NCBI GenBank assembly: GCA_021781555.1
Contig: JAJXWQ010000003.1
Location: 1 to 59,712 of the forward strand
Origin: a bacterium
GTDB lineage: Bacteria > Cyanobacteriota > Sericytochromatia > S15B-MN24 > VGJW01
Length of the DNA stretch: 59,712 nt
Reading direction: 5' to 3'
The position numbers were made by a program, and so were the translations under genes. Under the pieces are notes generated by a model, which made no database searches, was not told where the DNA came from, and worked only from the letters and a program-made list of their open reading frames with translations. Of the stretch, positions 8,934 through 16,828 are shown one piece after another (within the stretch, counting starts at the first letter, position 1; each line of letters starts with the position of its first letter).

Positions 8934-10265
8934 ATGCAACGCTGGATGCTCGGACTTGCACTACCCCTGGCCCTGTCGGGGTGCGACGGCGCCCTTCTGG
9001 CCAACGGGCCACCGAAGAGCCTGGGGGTGGCTGGCCTGTCACTCGCTGGCGGAGCGACGACCACCCTGTCCGGGACGGCCTACGGACCGTCAACGCTGGT
9101 AGGAAACAACGCGAGTGCCCTCGTTGCCAACAACGTCGGCAACCTGATCTCGAACAGCAGCAACGCCCTGGTTTCCAACAACGTGGGCGGCCTGGCGGCT
9201 CCGATCGACCTGGTCGGCTCGTTCGGCGTGCTGTCGCTGGTGCCGGAGGTACCCCTGCCGGATGTGCAGGTGGCGCTGTTGACGCTCTCGGGCACCGTCG
9301 CGCAAACAGGCACCACCGATTCCAGCGGCCATTTCTCCTTGCCGTCTCCAGGCGGGACCTACCTCGTCGAGGCCGCCTACCAGGTCGGACAGACCACCGT
9401 GCGCGAGGATAACCTGGCCCTTGGCCAGGGCGCGGTCCAGGTCGACACGGCCAGCACGCTGGCGATCGACGCGCTCCAGAGCGCAGCGGGGTCGCTCCTC
9501 GGATACAGCACCGCGGATGTCAGTTCCCTGATCTCGGCGGTGCAGGGCAGTCTCACGGATTCGGCCGCCCAGGCCCTGGCAGGGACAACCGCGACCCGCG
9601 TGGCGGCCTTCCAGCAGCTCTCGGGCAGCAGCTCGCAGGTCCTTTCCTCCTACCGGACCGCGATCGCCGATCGCCAGTCCCAGCTGGGCTCGAGCGGTTC
9701 TACGGCATCCAGTTCGTCGAGCAGCTCGGGCACGACCTCGACGACAAGCAGCTCGAGCACCTCGAGTTCCACCACCAGCTCGAGCTCGAGCTCGAGCGCT
9801 CCGGCGGCCCTGACGCTGTCCTCCTTCGCGGCGGCCCCGGGCTTTGCCCTCGGCACGGATTCCGGGACGGGACAGCAAGAGCTGACCGTGTCGGCCAACG
9901 GCTCGACCTCGATGAGCGTCGCGCTGCCCCAGGGGGACATCCTGCGCTTCGACCTCTCCATCAGCGGCGTCCAGTCGAACCCGACCAGCGGCTATCCGGT
10001 CTACCTCGAGATGCTCGATGCCAGCGGCACCCAGCTCGTCGTCGCGGGGCTCTACGACTCCAATGCCAGCGGCATCCCGGCGGGGACGACGGACTGCGGA
10101 GCCGGTACGCCGCAACAAGGCTCGACCGTGCAGTGCGCAGCCGGCGACAACCAGATCATCGAGTTCAACCTGACGGTGCCGGCCAACGTGACCAGCCTGG
10201 TCTTCGGTGGAACCGGGACCTCGTTCACCGGCGGCCTGGAGCAGCTCCAGATTCTCGCCAATTAG
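8934..10265 (+). CDS. Secreted lipoprotein with Asn-rich repeats, Ser-rich linker and C-terminal domain
   Basis: About 443 aa. Signal peptide MQRWMLGLALPLALSGC ends in a lipobox (LSGC), so it should be lipid-anchored. Next comes a short Asn-rich repetitive stretch (LVGNNASALVANN, NLISNSSNALVSNN). Then a carboxypeptidase-regulatory-like segment, LTLSGTVAQTGTTDSSGHF, a helical region, an almost pure Ser/Thr linker of about 35 residues near residue 255, and a ~150-residue beta-rich C-terminal domain. GGGGGA lies just before ATG 8934; ATG 8922 is an in-frame alternative. No family recognised; surface display of the C-terminal domain is inferred. Confidence 0.7.
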   Translation: MQRWMLGLALPLALSGCDGALLANGPPKSLGVAGLSLAGGATTTLSGTAYGPSTLVGNNASALVANNVGNLISNSSNALVSNNVGGLAAPIDLVGSFGVLSLVPEVPLPDVQVALLTLSGTVAQTGTTDSSGHFSLPSPGGTYLVEAAYQVGQTTVREDNLALGQGAVQVDTASTLAIDALQSAAGSLLGYSTADVSSLISAVQGSLTDSAAQALAGTTATRVAAFQQLSGSSSQVLSSYRTAIADRQSQLGSSGSTASSSSSSSGTTSTTSSSSTSSSTTSSSSSSSAPAALTLSSFAAAPGFALGTDSGTGQQELTVSANGSTSMSVALPQGDILRFDLSISGVQSNPTSGYPVYLEMLDASGTQLVVAGLYDSNASGIPAGTTDCGAGTPQQGSTVQCAAGDNQIIEFNLTVPANVTSLVFGGTGTSFTGGLEQLQILAN

Positions 10266-10320
10266 GAACCAGCCGGGGGCAGGCCGGCCCCATCTTGGCG
10301 AACGCGAGCCATCGGTTTGC

Positions 10321-10326
10321 TACCAT
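10321..10326 (+). promoter_or_regulatory. Leaderless -10 box, TACCAT
   Basis: Ends exactly 6 nt before ATG 10333, placing the expected transcription start on the start codon. No Shine-Dalgarno sequence is present and the -35 is poor. One of six such boxes in the window. Confidence 0.45.
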
Positions 10327-10332
10327 GGCGCG

Positions 10333-11403
10333 ATGGATATCGCTCGCCCGTCCCTCGAGGAGTGGTTCAGCCAGCCCCACGAACACCTCCCCCACGATCT
10401 CGGGGGCACGATGGTGCCGGCCGATTCCGAGAAGCTGGGCCAGCTCCTGACCAGCTGGGACGTCCGCTACGCACCGACGGCCGGTTCCGGCGACTGTCGT
10501 GGTCTCATCGCCGCAAGAGACCGCCTCGATCCCGATGACCTGGTTTTGACCTGCGGAGCCACCGAGGCGGGGGTCGCAGCCCTGCTCGCCACGGCTCGTC
10601 CGGCGACGACGGCGGTGCTGCAGGATCCCCTCTACTACCTCTTCGAGCCCTGGCTCGCGACGCTGGGCGTCACCATCCGCCGCTGGCGGGCAAGCTCCGA
10701 CGGCACCTGGCAGGTGGGGGACATCGCCGGTCTGCTCGATCCCTCCGTGAGCGTCGTGGTGGTGAACAGCCCCCACAATCCCACCGGCCGTACCCTGGCC
10801 ATCGCAGCCCTCGCCGAGACCGTTTTCGCCCGCTCCCAGGCCGCCTTGATCGTGGACGAGGTCTATCGGGGCGTGACGGATGACGACCCGGGTTGCGCTG
10901 CGCGCCTGGGACCGCGAGCCCTGGCCGTGAGCTCCGCATCCAAGCGTTGGGGCTTGCCAGGCCTTCGTCTGGGCTGGGTTGCCTGCACGGATCCCGAACT
11001 CCGAAGACGGGTCCTGGCCTGGCACGAACACCTGTCCAACAGTCCCCCGAGGCCGAGCGAGGCTGCCCTGGTGGCTCTGTGGCCGGACCTCGAACGCGAG
11101 ACCGAGCTCTCCCGCGGCATCGCGGCCCGCAACGCGGCCATCGTAGCCCGCTGGCTGGCACGCCACCAGGACCGGTTCGCCGGTTCGTTGCCCGACGCGG
11201 GCGTCTCGATGCTGCTGGCTCCCGGGGGAGTCCACGACGACGTCCAGTTCGCGACCGCGCTCGGGCGTTCGGGGGTCTTCGTGATCCCCGCCTCGACCCT
11301 CGGTTACCCGGGCCAGATCCGGATCGGATTCGGTCATCGCGATCCAGGCCGCCTGGAAGCCGCCCTCGAAGCCCTGGCCACGCCGGTGGCCATCCCGGCA
11401 TGA
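10333..11403 (+). CDS. PLP-dependent aminotransferase, class I/II
   Basis: Fold-type I aminotransferase of 356 aa. Recognisable blocks: LTCGATEAGVAALLATARP near the cofactor phosphate site, VVNSPHNPTGR (conserved Asn of NPTG), ALIVDEVYRG (Asp contacting the pyridine nitrogen), and SSASKRWGLPGLRLGW with the Schiff-base Lys. QIRIGFGH carries the substrate-carboxylate Arg near the C terminus. The N-terminal arm is short. The amino acid substrate cannot be assigned. The start codon overlaps no Shine-Dalgarno site but has a TANNNT box 6 nt upstream. The stop overlaps the acpS ATG. Confidence 0.85.
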   Translation: MDIARPSLEEWFSQPHEHLPHDLGGTMVPADSEKLGQLLTSWDVRYAPTAGSGDCRGLIAARDRLDPDDLVLTCGATEAGVAALLATARPATTAVLQDPLYYLFEPWLATLGVTIRRWRASSDGTWQVGDIAGLLDPSVSVVVVNSPHNPTGRTLAIAALAETVFARSQAALIVDEVYRGVTDDDPGCAARLGPRALAVSSASKRWGLPGLRLGWVACTDPELRRRVLAWHEHLSNSPPRPSEAALVALWPDLERETELSRGIAARNAAIVARWLARHQDRFAGSLPDAGVSMLLAPGGVHDDVQFATALGRSGVFVIPASTLGYPGQIRIGFGHRDPGRLEAALEALATPVAIPA

Positions 11404-11774
11404 TCCTCGGCACGGGGATCGACCTCTCGAGCATCGGCCGGATCAAGGCCGCGCTCGAGCGGAGTGGCGACGCATTCCTGCGCCGGGTTTTCACCGCAGC
11501 GGAGCGCCAGTACGCCCTGGCCCACCGGGAACCCGAGCGTCCCCTGGCGGCGCGTTTCGCTGCCAAGGAAGCTGCGATCAAGGCCCTGGGAGGCTGGGCA
11601 CCGACGATGAGCTGGCAGGACATGGAGATCCTTCGGGCTGCCGAAGGTCCTCCGGTCCTGCTCCTCCACGGAGGGGCGCGGGCCCGGGCCGACGCCATGG
11701 GGGTCCGGGCAATTCACGTCTCGTTGACACATGAAGCCGACATGGCGGCGGCCATGGTCGTGCTCGAAGATTGA
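11400..11774 (+). CDS. acpS: Holo-[acyl-carrier-protein] synthase
   Basis: Small (124 aa) phosphopantetheinyl transferase that moves 4'-phosphopantetheine from CoA to the serine of acyl carrier protein, activating fatty acid synthesis. Signatures: GTGIDLSSIGRI at the N terminus with the Mg2+-binding Asp, and RFAAKEAAIKALG in the middle with the second metal-binding Glu. ATG 11400 overlaps the aminotransferase stop in an ATGA junction, so the two are translationally coupled. The pairing of AcpS with this aminotransferase has no obvious metabolic logic. Confidence 0.93.
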   Translation: MILGTGIDLSSIGRIKAALERSGDAFLRRVFTAAERQYALAHREPERPLAARFAAKEAAIKALGGWAPTMSWQDMEILRAAEGPPVLLLHGGARARADAMGVRAIHVSLTHEADMAAAMVVLED

Positions 11775-11806
11775 ATCCGGAACGATTTCACCGCCGGGCC
11801 CCCACC

Positions 11807-12709
11807 TCACAGGGGCCGGACGACCCGGATCCCCACGATCTTGGGATGGGCCTTCAGGTAATCGGTGAGCGACCCTGCGCTCACCTCGACCTTGCGGTCG
11901 ATCGAGGAGGCGTTGAGCAGATGCAGCACGCCATCTGGCGTCCGATGTGCGAGGCCGAGGTGGCTCACGTCCAGGCCGGGCGTGCCAGGGACCAGCGCCA
12001 GGATGTCCCCCTCGTGGATCCCGGATTCGGCCCGCGGCACGTCAGCGACCGGCAGGATCCACCGTAGGGAATGTGTGAGCTGCGCCTCGACGCGACCCAC
12101 CGCCCCCAGGATCTCCGGGTCCGCCAAAGGCGGGTACCGATCGACGTGGACGGTCATGAAGTCGACGGGCCGGGAATCCGCCTCGCCCCCCAGACTCCGG
12201 GTGATCTCCTCGACAACCCCGCGGCGCTCGTTGTGGTCGATCCAGTCGGAAAAATAGTGAAGGCGGCTGGCGTAGCTCGAAGGCGGATACTGCCGGTACC
12301 TGAGAGCAGCCAGTTCGGCCTCGAAGAGGCTCCGGGCAGCCCGGGGTCCAGCGCTTGCCGCGAGGCACTTGCGCGTGCGAGCGATCGCCAGGGCCGATTC
12401 CACGAAGGTCATGCAGTCGAGCCCGCGGAGATCGCAGACGAGGCGCTCGGGGCCAGGACCATCGAGCGTTCCGGCCACGTACGGAGTGCCGACGAGCGCC
12501 AGCCCTGCGCGGGCGGTCAGCTCGGCGACCGGCTCCCCGCGATCCGGCGACAGGCGCTCGAGCACGCCCAGCAGCGCCTCACGATCGCCCCGGGTGAAAA
12601 GCACCGCACCCGCGGGCGTGGCCCCGACAGGGCGATCGCCCGTAGCGCCGGCCTTGAGACTGACCAGGCAGACCGTGCTGGCCAGGATCACGTGCAGAGG
12701 ATGGAGCAT
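11807..12709 (-). CDS. DUF1460 (amidase-like, NlpC/P60-fold) secreted protein
   Basis: 300 aa with an N-terminal signal sequence (MLHPLHVILASTVCLVSLKAGA). The family signature is LRGLDCMTFVESALAIAR, whose Cys is the likely nucleophile, with HLGLAHR supplying the His near the C terminus. Members of DUF1460 studied in other bacteria are N-acetylmuramoyl-L-alanine amidases in peptidoglycan recycling. It lies 18 nt downstream of a protein with an L,D-transpeptidase domain on the same strand, so a joint role in wall remodelling is inferred. Convergent with acpS. Confidence 0.8.
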   Translation of the reverse strand: MLHPLHVILASTVCLVSLKAGATGDRPVGATPAGAVLFTRGDREALLGVLERLSPDRGEPVAELTARAGLALVGTPYVAGTLDGPGPERLVCDLRGLDCMTFVESALAIARTRKCLAASAGPRAARSLFEAELAALRYRQYPPSSYASRLHYFSDWIDHNERRGVVEEITRSLGGEADSRPVDFMTVHVDRYPPLADPEILGAVGRVEAQLTHSLRWILPVADVPRAESGIHEGDILALVPGTPGLDVSHLGLAHRTPDGVLHLLNASSIDRKVEVSAGSLTDYLKAHPKIVGIRVVRPL

Positions 12710-12727
12710 GCGCGCCGTTTACCGCCT

Positions 12728-14797
12728 TCAGAGGATCTCGACCGGGGTGCCCGACGGCACCAGATGGTACAGCCGATCGACATCCTTGTCCCTGAGCCGG
12801 ATGCAACCACCGGACGCCGACATCCCCAGCTGGTCCGGGCGATTGGTTCCATGGATGCCGATATGCTTGCCCCCAGGATACGCCACGTCCAGGCCGAGCC
12901 AACGCGATCCGATCGGGTTCCGCGGACTTCCTCCGGGGATGCGCCCGTATGAGGGCTCCTTCACTTTCTTGGTGATGACGAAGCGTCCCTCGGGGGTCGA
13001 CGCGCCCTTGCCCGTGGTGATCGGGAACTGGGCGTAGTACTGCCCGTCGCGGTAAAGCGTCAGCGTGTGGTAGGTCGTGTTGATGCGGATGAAATAAGGC
13101 GAGTGGGGGCTTGCCTTGCTCTCTCCGCGAGGCTCGACCGGAGGTTCCCGGGCAGCGTCATAAGGGGTCGCGGCCACCTGGCGCCGCCCGGACCCGGGAG
13201 GAGCCGCTGCGGATGCGGGCCGGCCGGACTGGCGTCCCGCCCCGGCAGGCGGGTTGCCCGAAGACGCCGCCGGGGATCGTCCCGAGCCGGATCCTGGCGC
13301 CGCTCCCGTGCTGCCAGTCGAACCGGCCCCCGCCCCCGGCGCTCCGGGGGCAGCTTGTAAGGATCCCCCATGACCACCTGCAGGCCCCCTTGCCGCGGAG
13401 CCCGCCAGGCTCCCCGGCAAGGCTCCGGCCAGGTTCGCCCCTCCGCCACTGGCATGCCGTGGGCCGAGGGCGGCCGACGGCCACTCCGGCTCGGCGGGTG
13501 CCGACAGCGAGGCAGGCAGCCCCGCGGGCCCCGGTGACACGATTCGCGTCCATGGCAGGACCCGCACGAGCGGACGAACCGGACCGGGAGTCCGCCACAG
13601 CCCCTGGGGGTCGGGCGGGAGCGGGTTGTCATTCTGGCCGACGACCGGCGGTGGCAAGGAGTCCGACGCGTCGTGCCGCAACCACATCCAGCGGCTGGCC
13701 AGACCGCCAGCCAGCACGCCGAGGGCAACGAGGATACGCAGCCCGTTCAGAGTCCAGGTCCCGGGAAGCTCGGCCACCATCCTGCGCAAGAAGGCAAGGA
13801 TCGCAGCCGCGATGGATGCCAGCGCGATCCCCAGCCCCGCCTTGCGACGATTGTCCACGGGATCCTGGGCCGGGGCCTCCGAGACCGGCTGCGGGCCCCT
13901 GGCAGCTTCGGCCGGCGCCGGCTCGGCAGTGGCATCCGGGACGGGTGCGGGCGGGGTCCGGCTATCCAGGGACGACAGCAGCTGCAAGAGCTTGCTGGCA
14001 CTCTGGATGCGATCCTTGGGTGAGTCTGCGACCAGCCCATCCACGATCTCGACCAGGCGCGGCGAGACCTTGGCCGCACCGGCCCAGACGAACCGCCGGA
14101 TGTCCGGGCGATAGAGGCCCTCCGGGTTCAGACCGGAGAACAGGTGGATCGCCAGCACGCCGAGCGAGTAAAGATCCGCCTGTGCAGACACGTGCCCGGG
14201 CGCTGTCTCGGGCGCCGTGAAAACGCTGCGGCTGCCAGCCCGGGCCCGTTCCTGGAGCTCGCGCTCCCAGGCCGGCGCGGTCAGCACCGTCCGGCCATCT
14301 GCGGTCAGCGCCACGGACTCGGGCCGGATGTCGCGGTGGACGACCGACAGGGCATGGACCTTCTCGAGCGTGGAGGCGATGCCGCGGATGATCTCGAGAC
14401 CCTCGGCCTCCTGAATCCGGCGGTCGCCGTGCACGATCCGATCGGCCAGAGTCCGCCCGCTCAAAGAGCTCTCGGCTACCCACGGGAAGTCCGCATCCCA
14501 ATCGAACTCGAGGATGCGCGGCATCCGATCGAACGCAAGCTCCTTGAGGGCCTTGACCTCGGCCTTGAGGTTCCGGAAAGAGCGCCCGACCTGCGGGACG
14601 AAGATCCTTACCTGGACGGCCTCCAGGCGTACCGTATCCCAGGCCGTGTACCACAGGGCCACGGGCAGCTGGCGCTGCAGCTTCTCGAGCCGGAAGCGAT
14701 CGCCAAGGACGGCACCCGCCACCGGCATCCCACACCTGGGGCATGCGGTGCGCCCGTCGTCGACGGGAGACTGGCAGAGCTGATTGGGGCACTTCAT
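12728..14797 (-). CDS. Zinc-ribbon/pseudokinase/L,D-transpeptidase fusion protein
   Basis: 689 aa in four parts. (1) Four-Cys ribbon, CPNQLC...CPRCG, then LGDRFRLEKL, the opening seen in cyanobacterial Ser/Thr kinases. (2) Kinase-like domain (about 30-290): HRDIRPES is kept, but the Gly-rich loop is gone, the VAIK lysine position reads VQVRI, the metal-binding Asn is Ser, and DFG is replaced by TAPAW; it is probably catalytically dead. (3) Two hydrophobic segments (AGLGIALASIAAAILAFL and LRILVALGVLAGGLAS) and a ~150-residue Pro/Gly/Ala/Ser linker. (4) YkuD domain with IHGTN and SASGGCIRLRD carrying the catalytic Cys. ATG 14797 follows AGGTG. Confidence 0.85.
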   Translation of the reverse strand: MKCPNQLCQSPVDDGRTACPRCGMPVAGAVLGDRFRLEKLQRQLPVALWYTAWDTVRLEAVQVRIFVPQVGRSFRNLKAEVKALKELAFDRMPRILEFDWDADFPWVAESSLSGRTLADRIVHGDRRIQEAEGLEIIRGIASTLEKVHALSVVHRDIRPESVALTADGRTVLTAPAWERELQERARAGSRSVFTAPETAPGHVSAQADLYSLGVLAIHLFSGLNPEGLYRPDIRRFVWAGAAKVSPRLVEIVDGLVADSPKDRIQSASKLLQLLSSLDSRTPPAPVPDATAEPAPAEAARGPQPVSEAPAQDPVDNRRKAGLGIALASIAAAILAFLRRMVAELPGTWTLNGLRILVALGVLAGGLASRWMWLRHDASDSLPPPVVGQNDNPLPPDPQGLWRTPGPVRPLVRVLPWTRIVSPGPAGLPASLSAPAEPEWPSAALGPRHASGGGANLAGALPGSLAGSAARGPAGGHGGSLQAAPGAPGAGAGSTGSTGAAPGSGSGRSPAASSGNPPAGAGRQSGRPASAAAPPGSGRRQVAATPYDAAREPPVEPRGESKASPHSPYFIRINTTYHTLTLYRDGQYYAQFPITTGKGASTPEGRFVITKKVKEPSYGRIPGGSPRNPIGSRWLGLDVAYPGGKHIGIHGTNRPDQLGMSASGGCIRLRDKDVDRLYHLVPSGTPVEIL

Positions 14798-14818
14798 CGA
14801 GCACCTATATCTTTCCCC

Positions 14819-14840
14819 AAGGGACCCGTTCAAACTGCAA
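14819..14840 (+). repeat. Fragment of the interspersed repeat
   Basis: Only the 3' end is left (AGGGACCCGTTCAAACTGCAA), between the divergent fusion-protein and acetyltransferase genes. Confidence 0.6.
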
Positions 14841-14926
14841 GCCATACAACCGACAAGTCGTACCTGCCCGACAGGTTCCCGGGCGTGCTAACCTGAGCAG
14901 AGCAACACCCGATCTTGACCCTCGAG

Positions 14927-15994
14927 ATGAACCAGGCTCAAGCCGTGGCCATTCCGGCCGAATCCCCGGCATTCGCCCGCACGCTGCAGGTTGCCGGCGT
15001 CAACCGCTGGCAAGACGCTGCCCTGCCCTATCGGCTCGCTGGCGCTGGCGCCGTCTTGCGCATGGAAGGCCCGGACGGCGCCGGAGTGGTCGGAATGACG
15101 ATCCGGCCAGGCTACTTGCGCCAGGATGCCGTATCGATAGCGATCCTGCGGGATCTGGCGGTCGAGCCCGCCACGCGGGGGAAGGGAATGGGGAAAGCGC
15201 TGGTCGCGGCAGCCATCGCCGAGGCGCGCGCTCGCGGGGCCCGGATTGCGGTCTTCGGTTCGATCGGTCCGTACCTTCCGATCACGTCACTTGACCGAGA
15301 AGGCGGTGATTTTCCGGCCTTCCACCGGGTGGCCTCGCTCGTGACGACGCGAATCGTGCCGGCGCTCGGACGCTGGGAAGAACCCGAGTACAAGATTTTC
15401 AAGGCAACCAACCAGGATGCTCCTGCGCTGGCCTACCTCCTGGACCTCTACCGCCGGCAGCTGGCCTTCGCGCCCGTGACGGACGAGGCGACCTTTCGGG
15501 AGGGCGTCTCGCGTTGCCCGGGACTGGCCGTCACGGATTTCCGCATCGCCCGGTACAAGGACGAGATGGTGGCGATGGTCGGCGTATGGGAACCAGGCCC
15601 CGCGCTGCCGGTCCTCATGCCCGCGCCCAGCCTGGCCGAGCGCCTGGTAGGGGGGAGCTCCAGGCTGCTGGGGCCCCTGTCGCGATTGCCGCGCCTTCCG
15701 CACGCGGGTCAGCCCCTGCGGGTGCGATTCCTGCGGGCGATGGCCTTCAAGCGCGATCACGCCGCCGCCTTCCGCTACCTGGTGGATCGCGTGGCCAATG
15801 AGGCGCGCAAGGCCGGAGCCCACGCGCTCGAGTTCACCCTCCTCGAGGGGGATCCCATGCTCGACGGCATCCGTGGTCGCGTGCGCCGGACCTGGAAGCA
15901 CTCCTTGTGGGCCGCCCCGCTCACCGCCGAGGTCTCGCTCGATGACCTCGGGCCGGTCGACCCAGGCATCCTCGATCCCGGCCCGGAGGGCTAG
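14927..15994 (+). CDS. GNAT-family acetyltransferase, possibly two-domain
   Basis: 355 aa. The first half has the acetyl-CoA loop VEPATRGKGMGKALVAAAI after ILRDLAVEP. A second region (about 265-340) with FKRDHAAAFRYLVDRVANEARKAG may be a second, degenerate GNAT domain. Substrate unknown. An in-frame TTG at 14915 is an alternative start; neither has a good ribosome binding site. Its TAG stop (15992-15994) is the first element of a full repeat copy. Confidence 0.75.
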   Translation: MNQAQAVAIPAESPAFARTLQVAGVNRWQDAALPYRLAGAGAVLRMEGPDGAGVVGMTIRPGYLRQDAVSIAILRDLAVEPATRGKGMGKALVAAAIAEARARGARIAVFGSIGPYLPITSLDREGGDFPAFHRVASLVTTRIVPALGRWEEPEYKIFKATNQDAPALAYLLDLYRRQLAFAPVTDEATFREGVSRCPGLAVTDFRIARYKDEMVAMVGVWEPGPALPVLMPAPSLAERLVGGSSRLLGPLSRLPRLPHAGQPLRVRFLRAMAFKRDHAAAFRYLVDRVANEARKAGAHALEFTLLEGDPMLDGIRGRVRRTWKHSLWAAPLTAEVSLDDLGPVDPGILDPGPEG

Positions 15995-16097
15995 AGTGCT
16001 CCCGGCTTGAATGGATCGAGCCCGATGAGTCAAACGGGGCCCCGTTTCGCAGCGAAGCGACCGCGCAGAGGGCCCCGTTCAAACTGCAAAAGGGCTA
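15991..16097 (+). repeat. Interspersed structured repeat, full copy E (reference description)
   Basis: Unit of about 105 bp starting (C)TAGAGTGCTCCCGG and ending CTGCAAAAGG(N)CTA. From 5' to 3': a TTTGAA segment; a GATCG(G/A)GCCCGAT palindromic segment; TCAAAC; an outer arm AACGGGGCCC; inner arm TGCGC; loop AGCGAAGCGACC containing the very stable GCGAAGC mini-hairpin; inner arm GCGCA; outer arm GGG(C/A)CCCGTT; and TTCAAAC, which can pair with the opening GTTTGAA. The whole could fold as a three-way junction. This copy has the perfectly pairing GGGCCCCGTT arm. It supplies the stop of the GNAT gene. Confidence 0.85.
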
Positions 16098-16108
16098 ACC
16101 AAAGATTC

Positions 16109-16136
16109 GGCGCTCCCCGACGAATCGGGGAGCGCC
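16109..16136 (-). terminator. Strong hairpin terminator
   Basis: GGCGCTCCCCGA and TCGGGGAGCGCC form a perfect 12-bp stem with a CGAA loop. It lies about 50 nt downstream of the end of the minus-strand basic repeat protein, between it and the GNAT gene. It may serve both strands. Confidence 0.65.
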
Positions 16137-16188
16137 GCTACTAGATCCGTTGCTACGAAGAAGCTAGGTTCGTGGCAGTCTGGTTCTA

Positions 16189-16638
16189 CTACTTGGTCGC
16201 ACGGGCCTTCTTGGCGATGGGCTTGCGGGCGATGGGCTTGCGGGCCATGGGCTTGCGGGCCATGGGCTTACGGGCCATGGGCTTGCGCACCATCTTGTGG
16301 CCACGGACCATCTTGTGGCCGCGAACCATCTTGTGGCCACGGACCATCTTGTGGCCACGGACCATCTTGCGGCCGCGATGCGCCAGCTTGTAGCCCTTGT
16401 GGGCCTTGGCGATACGACGCTTGGACGTCTTGCGGGCGACCTTCCGGGTGGCCTTCTTGGCGGCCTTCTTGGTGGCCTTCTTGACGCCCTTCTTGGTGAC
16501 GAGGGCGACCTTCATCGTGCCGGCCTTCTTGGCAGCGACGGCGGTCTTGGCGGCGTGGGTAGCCGGGGCAGCTGCGATCGCAGGAGCCGCGACGGACATC
16601 GCGACAGCGGCGACCAGGAGAGCGATGAGCTTACGCAC
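16189..16638 (-). CDS. Secreted Lys/Arg-rich tandem-repeat protein
   Basis: 149 aa. A signal peptide, MRKLIALLVAAVAMSVAAPAIA, precedes an Ala/Lys region, a Lys/Arg-rich core (KKATKKAAKKATRKVARK), then five near-identical KMVRGH hexapeptides and about five (M/I)ARKP pentapeptides. DNA copies repeat as 18-nt and 15-nt tandem units, so copy number may vary by slippage. It starts at GTG 16638 behind a perfect AAGGAGGA. Composition resembles histone H1-like C-terminal tails, but the signal peptide points to export; binding of DNA, polysaccharide or anionic surface polymers is possible. No homologue recognised. Confidence 0.75.
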   Translation of the reverse strand: MRKLIALLVAAVAMSVAAPAIAAAPATHAAKTAVAAKKAGTMKVALVTKKGVKKATKKAAKKATRKVARKTSKRRIAKAHKGYKLAHRGRKMVRGHKMVRGHKMVRGHKMVRGHKMVRKPMARKPMARKPMARKPIARKPIAKKARATK

Positions 16639-16828
16639 TGGGAAATCCTCCTTGGTGTGCGGGATCCGGAAAAAGCGAAATCAACCTTCCCGATGCCCCT
16701 ATCGTCGCCGCATCAGGTTAGAGCCGCCTGAGCCGATGATGAGGATTTGCTGAGAGGTGGCTTAGAATTCTCTCAGGTTGCACCTGCCTGCCACCGGCCA
16801 GAACCGAGCCGACGGCCCGCCAGGGTGG

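Noticed and set aside
16197-16370. Tandem short repeats resembling a CRISPR or satellite array
   Set aside because: The units are 18 and 15 nt, contiguous without spacers, and stay in frame as repeats of a protein with a signal peptide and SD site.
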